The notes under the pieces are model-generated. The model had not been told where the DNA came from, ran no database searches, and was given only the letters and a program-made list of their open reading frames with translations. The position numbers were made by a program, and so were the translations under genes. Below are positions 60,498 to 64,000 of a DNA stretch of 64,000 nt, one piece after another. The stretch's first letter is position 1. The number at the start of each line of letters is the position of its first letter. Source of the stretch: Lycocorax pyrrhopterus obiensis (Eukaryota > Chordata > Aves > Passeriformes > Paradisaeidae); the NCBI GenBank assembly GCA_014706295.1, contig JACSVZ010000006.1:24610629-24674628 (forward strand). The letters run 5' to 3'.

Positions 60498-60937
60498 TTC
60501 ATGCATGCTGCCTTTGAATACAGTGCTGCAGCTCTGTCTAAAATCCTATAGGGTGGTTCTTTGCTCAGTACTTTTGAATGTGCTTCACAAATTATATGAA
60601 GCCAGAAGGAATATCTCTTTCACCATCAACAGGTCCTCGTTAGCAGCCAAGAGCTGAGTCTTGTTCATGCTGTGGAAGGTAGTTAATACAACATGAAAAA
60701 TGTGTGCAAAAATTCTCACACAGAAGAAAGGATACATAGGGACAAAGAAAAAAATTGCATTGAAGACTGGGAGGACTGGATGGTCTGAGCCAAAGAGCAA
60801 AAAAAAAAAAAAATAGAAATAGAATGAGTTATGGAAAAGAAGAATGAAATAATTTCATTAAAAAGGAACAATTCTTTGTCCTTATCTGAGGAGATTCAAA
60901 CCTGGAACAGAGCATGAAATTTTTTTTTATTTTTCAG
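60498..60937. other. Intergenic, with A15 run
   Basis: Only an A15 homopolymer at 60799-60813 and a T-rich stretch just before 60938 stand out. Confidence 0.55.
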
Positions 60938-61510
60938 ATGAGGTCCGTCATTTTAGAAAACTGTGCAACTGAGCCTTCTCTCCTTCAAGGCTTGATACAG
61001 GCCCTGACTGCACATGACAAAAATGGTGTGCCAGACCAGGTGATGTTATGTACCATCTTAAAAAAAGGATGTTAAACTTTATTGTTACCTTATTTTCTTA
61101 GTATTTGAAATGCTTCTACAATTCTGCAATTGGCTTGAATGAAGACAAAACTCTGCATTCAGTTACTTTTGTCCTCAAGGGGGAGAGAGACTTTGAAAAA
61201 ACTGCTGATACCAACACAAGGGCCAATGAAGGCTGATGCTCCACGCTCTTTGCTTCTTGCAGAATACATATTTCCATAACATTTCCACCAAATTATATCC
61301 ACATATTTCTGTGGATGGAGTCTGGAAATCAATTCTAATTTGATTTAAGCAAATCAGTCATGGGTTGTCTATGGCTGTATTTAATCTGATGCTCTCTTCT
61401 GGATGATTTGGCACCTCAGAAATAAAATTGGAAAGGTTTTATTTTCACCTTGACTTTGTGTTGTTTTATTCTTACAGATACATTTCGCTCTTGCCTGTGT
61501 TACAGCCTGA
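60938..61510 (+). other. Candidate spliceable two-exon open frame (unproven)
   Basis: A good pyrimidine tract and TTTCAG precede 60938. From there 102 bases (60938-61039) are open in phase 0, starting with ATG and ending GACCAG before a GTGATG donor-like site. A second acceptor (TTTTATTCTTACAG) ends at 61477, and the sequence after it continues the same phase for ten codons to TGA at 61508-61510. The joined frame would be 44 codons, resembling no protein I know. This could be a small or non-coding transcript, a lost exon, or coincidence. Confidence 0.2.
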
Positions 61511-62714
61511 ATAAGAAGTAAGCACATGAGTTAGCTCATTTTGCAGAACTATGAATTTGATTTTTTCTTTGTTGTTTTACATTTGTTTACACAATTTGTA
61601 AGACAGCTCTGATCAAGGAAATGTTCTGAACTCTGAGCAGACAATCAAATCTGTAACTTTAATTTTATGGTCTCAATTAGAACTCAGTATTACCAATCAA
61701 TTAAAGAATAAATAGAGATGTGCTGACTCATTTGGAAAATTAATGGTGATGGCAGTAAAGGAGAGTGGACAGAGCAGGTGTTTGATGTCTGCCCTTGAGT
61801 AACTAAACTACTAAAGCTGGGACTAGATTCAAGACCAGGTATAATGTTCGAAACAAAAACATTTTCTGGTACACTGGCTCACATCAGACATATTCCATCA
61901 CTCACTTGGTTTTAAGGGACAGTACCATAACAATATTTTTCCAGACGGGGAATGCCTGAGCCGATTATTTTGGAAAACAACTTGCCTGAGGATATTTTCT
62001 CATTGCTTGCATGCAAGGAAGAACATTACGTATGATTTATATGATAAAAAAATATACTTGCCCAGACATAAATAGATATTAAAAAAGGGAACAGTTGTCT
62101 TCAGCAGTATTTTTCTCTTTTTCAAATATCAAAATAGTGATTTATTTCTGACAAAAGGCTAAATTCTCAGGCCAGGGTTTGATTAATCCTTTTGGAAGTC
62201 AGCTCAGTAAGATTTGACAAGACCCAAGTGGGAAATGACTGTTCCATAAAACATAAGAAACTGAAATAGCAAAACTCCCCCAACAAAACAAACAAACATG
62301 CACCCCTCCAACAGTCATGAATTGGGATAACTTCTCCAAAAGAAGTAGGAACCAGAAATATTTCTGTATGCTCCCAAAGAGCCTGAAGGTGAAGACAGAC
62401 CAGGAGATCTGAAATAAAGGTCCAGATCCAGCAGTTATTTTAGTTATTTGTACAAAGTGAAATAGCTGTAAGATTATATAATTGTTGCAGACTAGAGATA
62501 AGGATATTTGCCTGTCATGTCCTAGGAAGTGTCCACAGCAACTCCCTCTCTCTAGCCTAGCAGGTCAGATGTGGGGGATCTGAAAGATCCCCTCTGTGCA
62601 GCCAAACTGCTGCTGGACACTGCCTCACCCGGGCCATGAGAGAGGGAGGCTCAAGTCCAGTCACTGCTTCAGGCAAGCAGGCAGTGACCGTGTGCTCTCC
62701 ACATTTCGGATGTG
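61511..62714. other. Intergenic, nothing firm
   Basis: AT-rich up to about 62510, then a GC-richer block (62520-62710) directly upstream of the CR1 tail. That block could be a diverged 5' continuation of the LINE, but no motif shows it. Confidence 0.5.
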
Positions 62715-62845
62715 CCTGGCCTCTAGGTTTCAATGTGGTGCTTAGGTGCATGGTTTAGTGGTGGACTTGGTAGTATCAGGTTAATGGTTGGACTCAATGA
62801 TTTTAAGGGGTTTTCCAATCAAAATGATTCTTTTATTCTATTTTG
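62715..62845 (+). mobile_element. CR1 LINE 3' end
   Basis: The words ATGGTTTAGTGGTGGACTTG, then GGTTAATGGTTGGACTCAAT, GATTTTAAGG, TTTTCCAATC and AAAATGATTCTTTTATTCT follow the 3' end of an avian CR1 subfamily in order. The usual ATTCTATG tail is slightly mutated. The left limit is uncertain. Confidence 0.85.
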
Positions 62846-64000
62846 GAGTGTCCTCTTGTCAGTGTATTGTGGAGAAGAACCAGCTGTCCTAAATGAAGGG
62901 TTGTGAAAACCGATGCCACAAAAAGATCATTTTTTTAGAGATCACATTCCCTGATGAAATTCTACATGGTCAGAAAACTCACAAATAGGCATAGCTGCTG
63001 TCCTTGGAGTAGAGAACTCAAACCACAATAGAATTAATGTAATTTGAATGTTTTTATAGCTTAAATCTATTCCTAGTACAGTACAAAATTTTGGAATTGG
63101 AAACATTTGTCAAGGTTTTTGGTGGGGATGTTTGCTGAGACACATCTTCAGGTATCTACTATATTGGTAAGTAGCAAGGACTCATTATGCAGCTGCATTG
63201 GGGAGCAGCATCCTATAGATGCACTGAGTGGGTGATGTTCTCCTCCATAAAACACTGGTGCTCCTGGGCAGTGACGCTAAACTCCTGCAAACTGAATGGT
63301 TCCCTTTAGGAAACAAGGAGAAAAAATCCTCGTATATGCTGTGCTGAAACACCACTGCTGTTCTGCTATATTTGGAGTCCTTTGCACATGCCAAAGTGAG
63401 GACAAGATTTGCCTTTTAGCAGCACATCCTGGTGGCTTGCACACGGGGAAAGGAGAGAGAGAGAAGTGGCAAGAGGAGCAGGTAAGGTTCATAGATGACC
63501 TCTAAAGAACTTGGGATTTGTTGACCACACTGTGAAACAATGATGGTAACTTTGGAAGGAATACACATTTGCAAGATGATAACAAAGAACCTAAGAAACT
63601 AAAAAATACAGTATAGGTGTACATGTTCAGTGAAACACTGATATTCCAAGTGCTCTCCAAATAACTCTTATAACCCAATCCACTCATGATTTTTAATAGA
63701 AGGATGTTTATGTCTTTTAGCAGCTAATAATAGAGATGTAGAGGAACCTTAGTAGCTTGGTTTTATTCTAATTTGTTAAGTTTGTGAAGTGAATGGTACT
63801 GGCACCTATCAGCAAATCTCTCCTGAGGGGCTGCATACTTAAACCTATGCATCCTCACTACAAGATAGTTTTTAATACCCCTAGATCTAATATGTGTGGC
63901 ACAGGCATCCAGACAGAGAGGATCCCTTTCCCAGAGGAAATAGACATATTTTTGCAAAAAGATCCTGTTTAAAACTAGAATTATATTTTAGGAAATAGCA
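62846..64000. other. Intergenic, nothing recognised to the window end
   Basis: Mixed-composition sequence with a few open frames of 60-70 codons on both strands and no recognisable motif, repeat or RNA gene. Confidence 0.55.

Noticed and set aside
1..64000. CRISPR arrays, operons, rRNA or bacterial-type systems
   Set aside because: No regularly spaced repeats or dense coding are present. Intron-exon structure and CR1 elements show a vertebrate nuclear genome.

Overview
This window is AT-rich vertebrate nuclear DNA, most likely from a bird. It carries CR1 LINEs of avian type (the longest piece at 53273-54260), a fragment resembling avian ERVL-type LTRs (60317-60458) and only one recognisable gene. 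Nothing looks bacterial or organellar, and the species cannot be told.

The gene is the 3' half of GRXCR1 (glutaredoxin and cysteine-rich domain containing 1, a hair-cell stereocilia protein; DFNB25 in people), on the + strand. The window opens inside coding exon 2 (1-24). Coding exon 3 is 7397-7462 and the last coding exon is 9360-9539, with a poly(A) signal at 9635-9640. All splice junctions are phase 0 with GT/AG signals. The visible residues after exon 2 (22 + 59 = 81) added to the known human exon-2 end at codon 209 give the human length of 290.

From about 9.7 kb to 64 kb there is no recognisable cellular gene, which fits the large gene-poor interval known downstream of GRXCR1 towards KCTD8. 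It holds decayed transposable elements: CR1 pieces on the - strand (27620-28040, 37266-37660, 53273-54260, 55620-56100) and on the + strand (60459-60497, 62715-62845); a probable solo LTR on the - strand (35818-36514); an ERVL-like LTR piece (60317-60458); a possible tRNA-derived SINE (58445-58515); and two degenerate DNA-transposon transposases on the + strand, one hAT-like (38185-38930) and one tentatively piggyBac-like (44540-45060). Short perfect hairpins, microsatellites and homopolymer runs are scattered throughout.

The most interesting points are the two transposase fossils, read by eye from collinear motifs, and a small spliceable open reading frame of unknown meaning at 60938-61510. 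No new multi-gene system was found. All identifications are by reading alone, without database searches.
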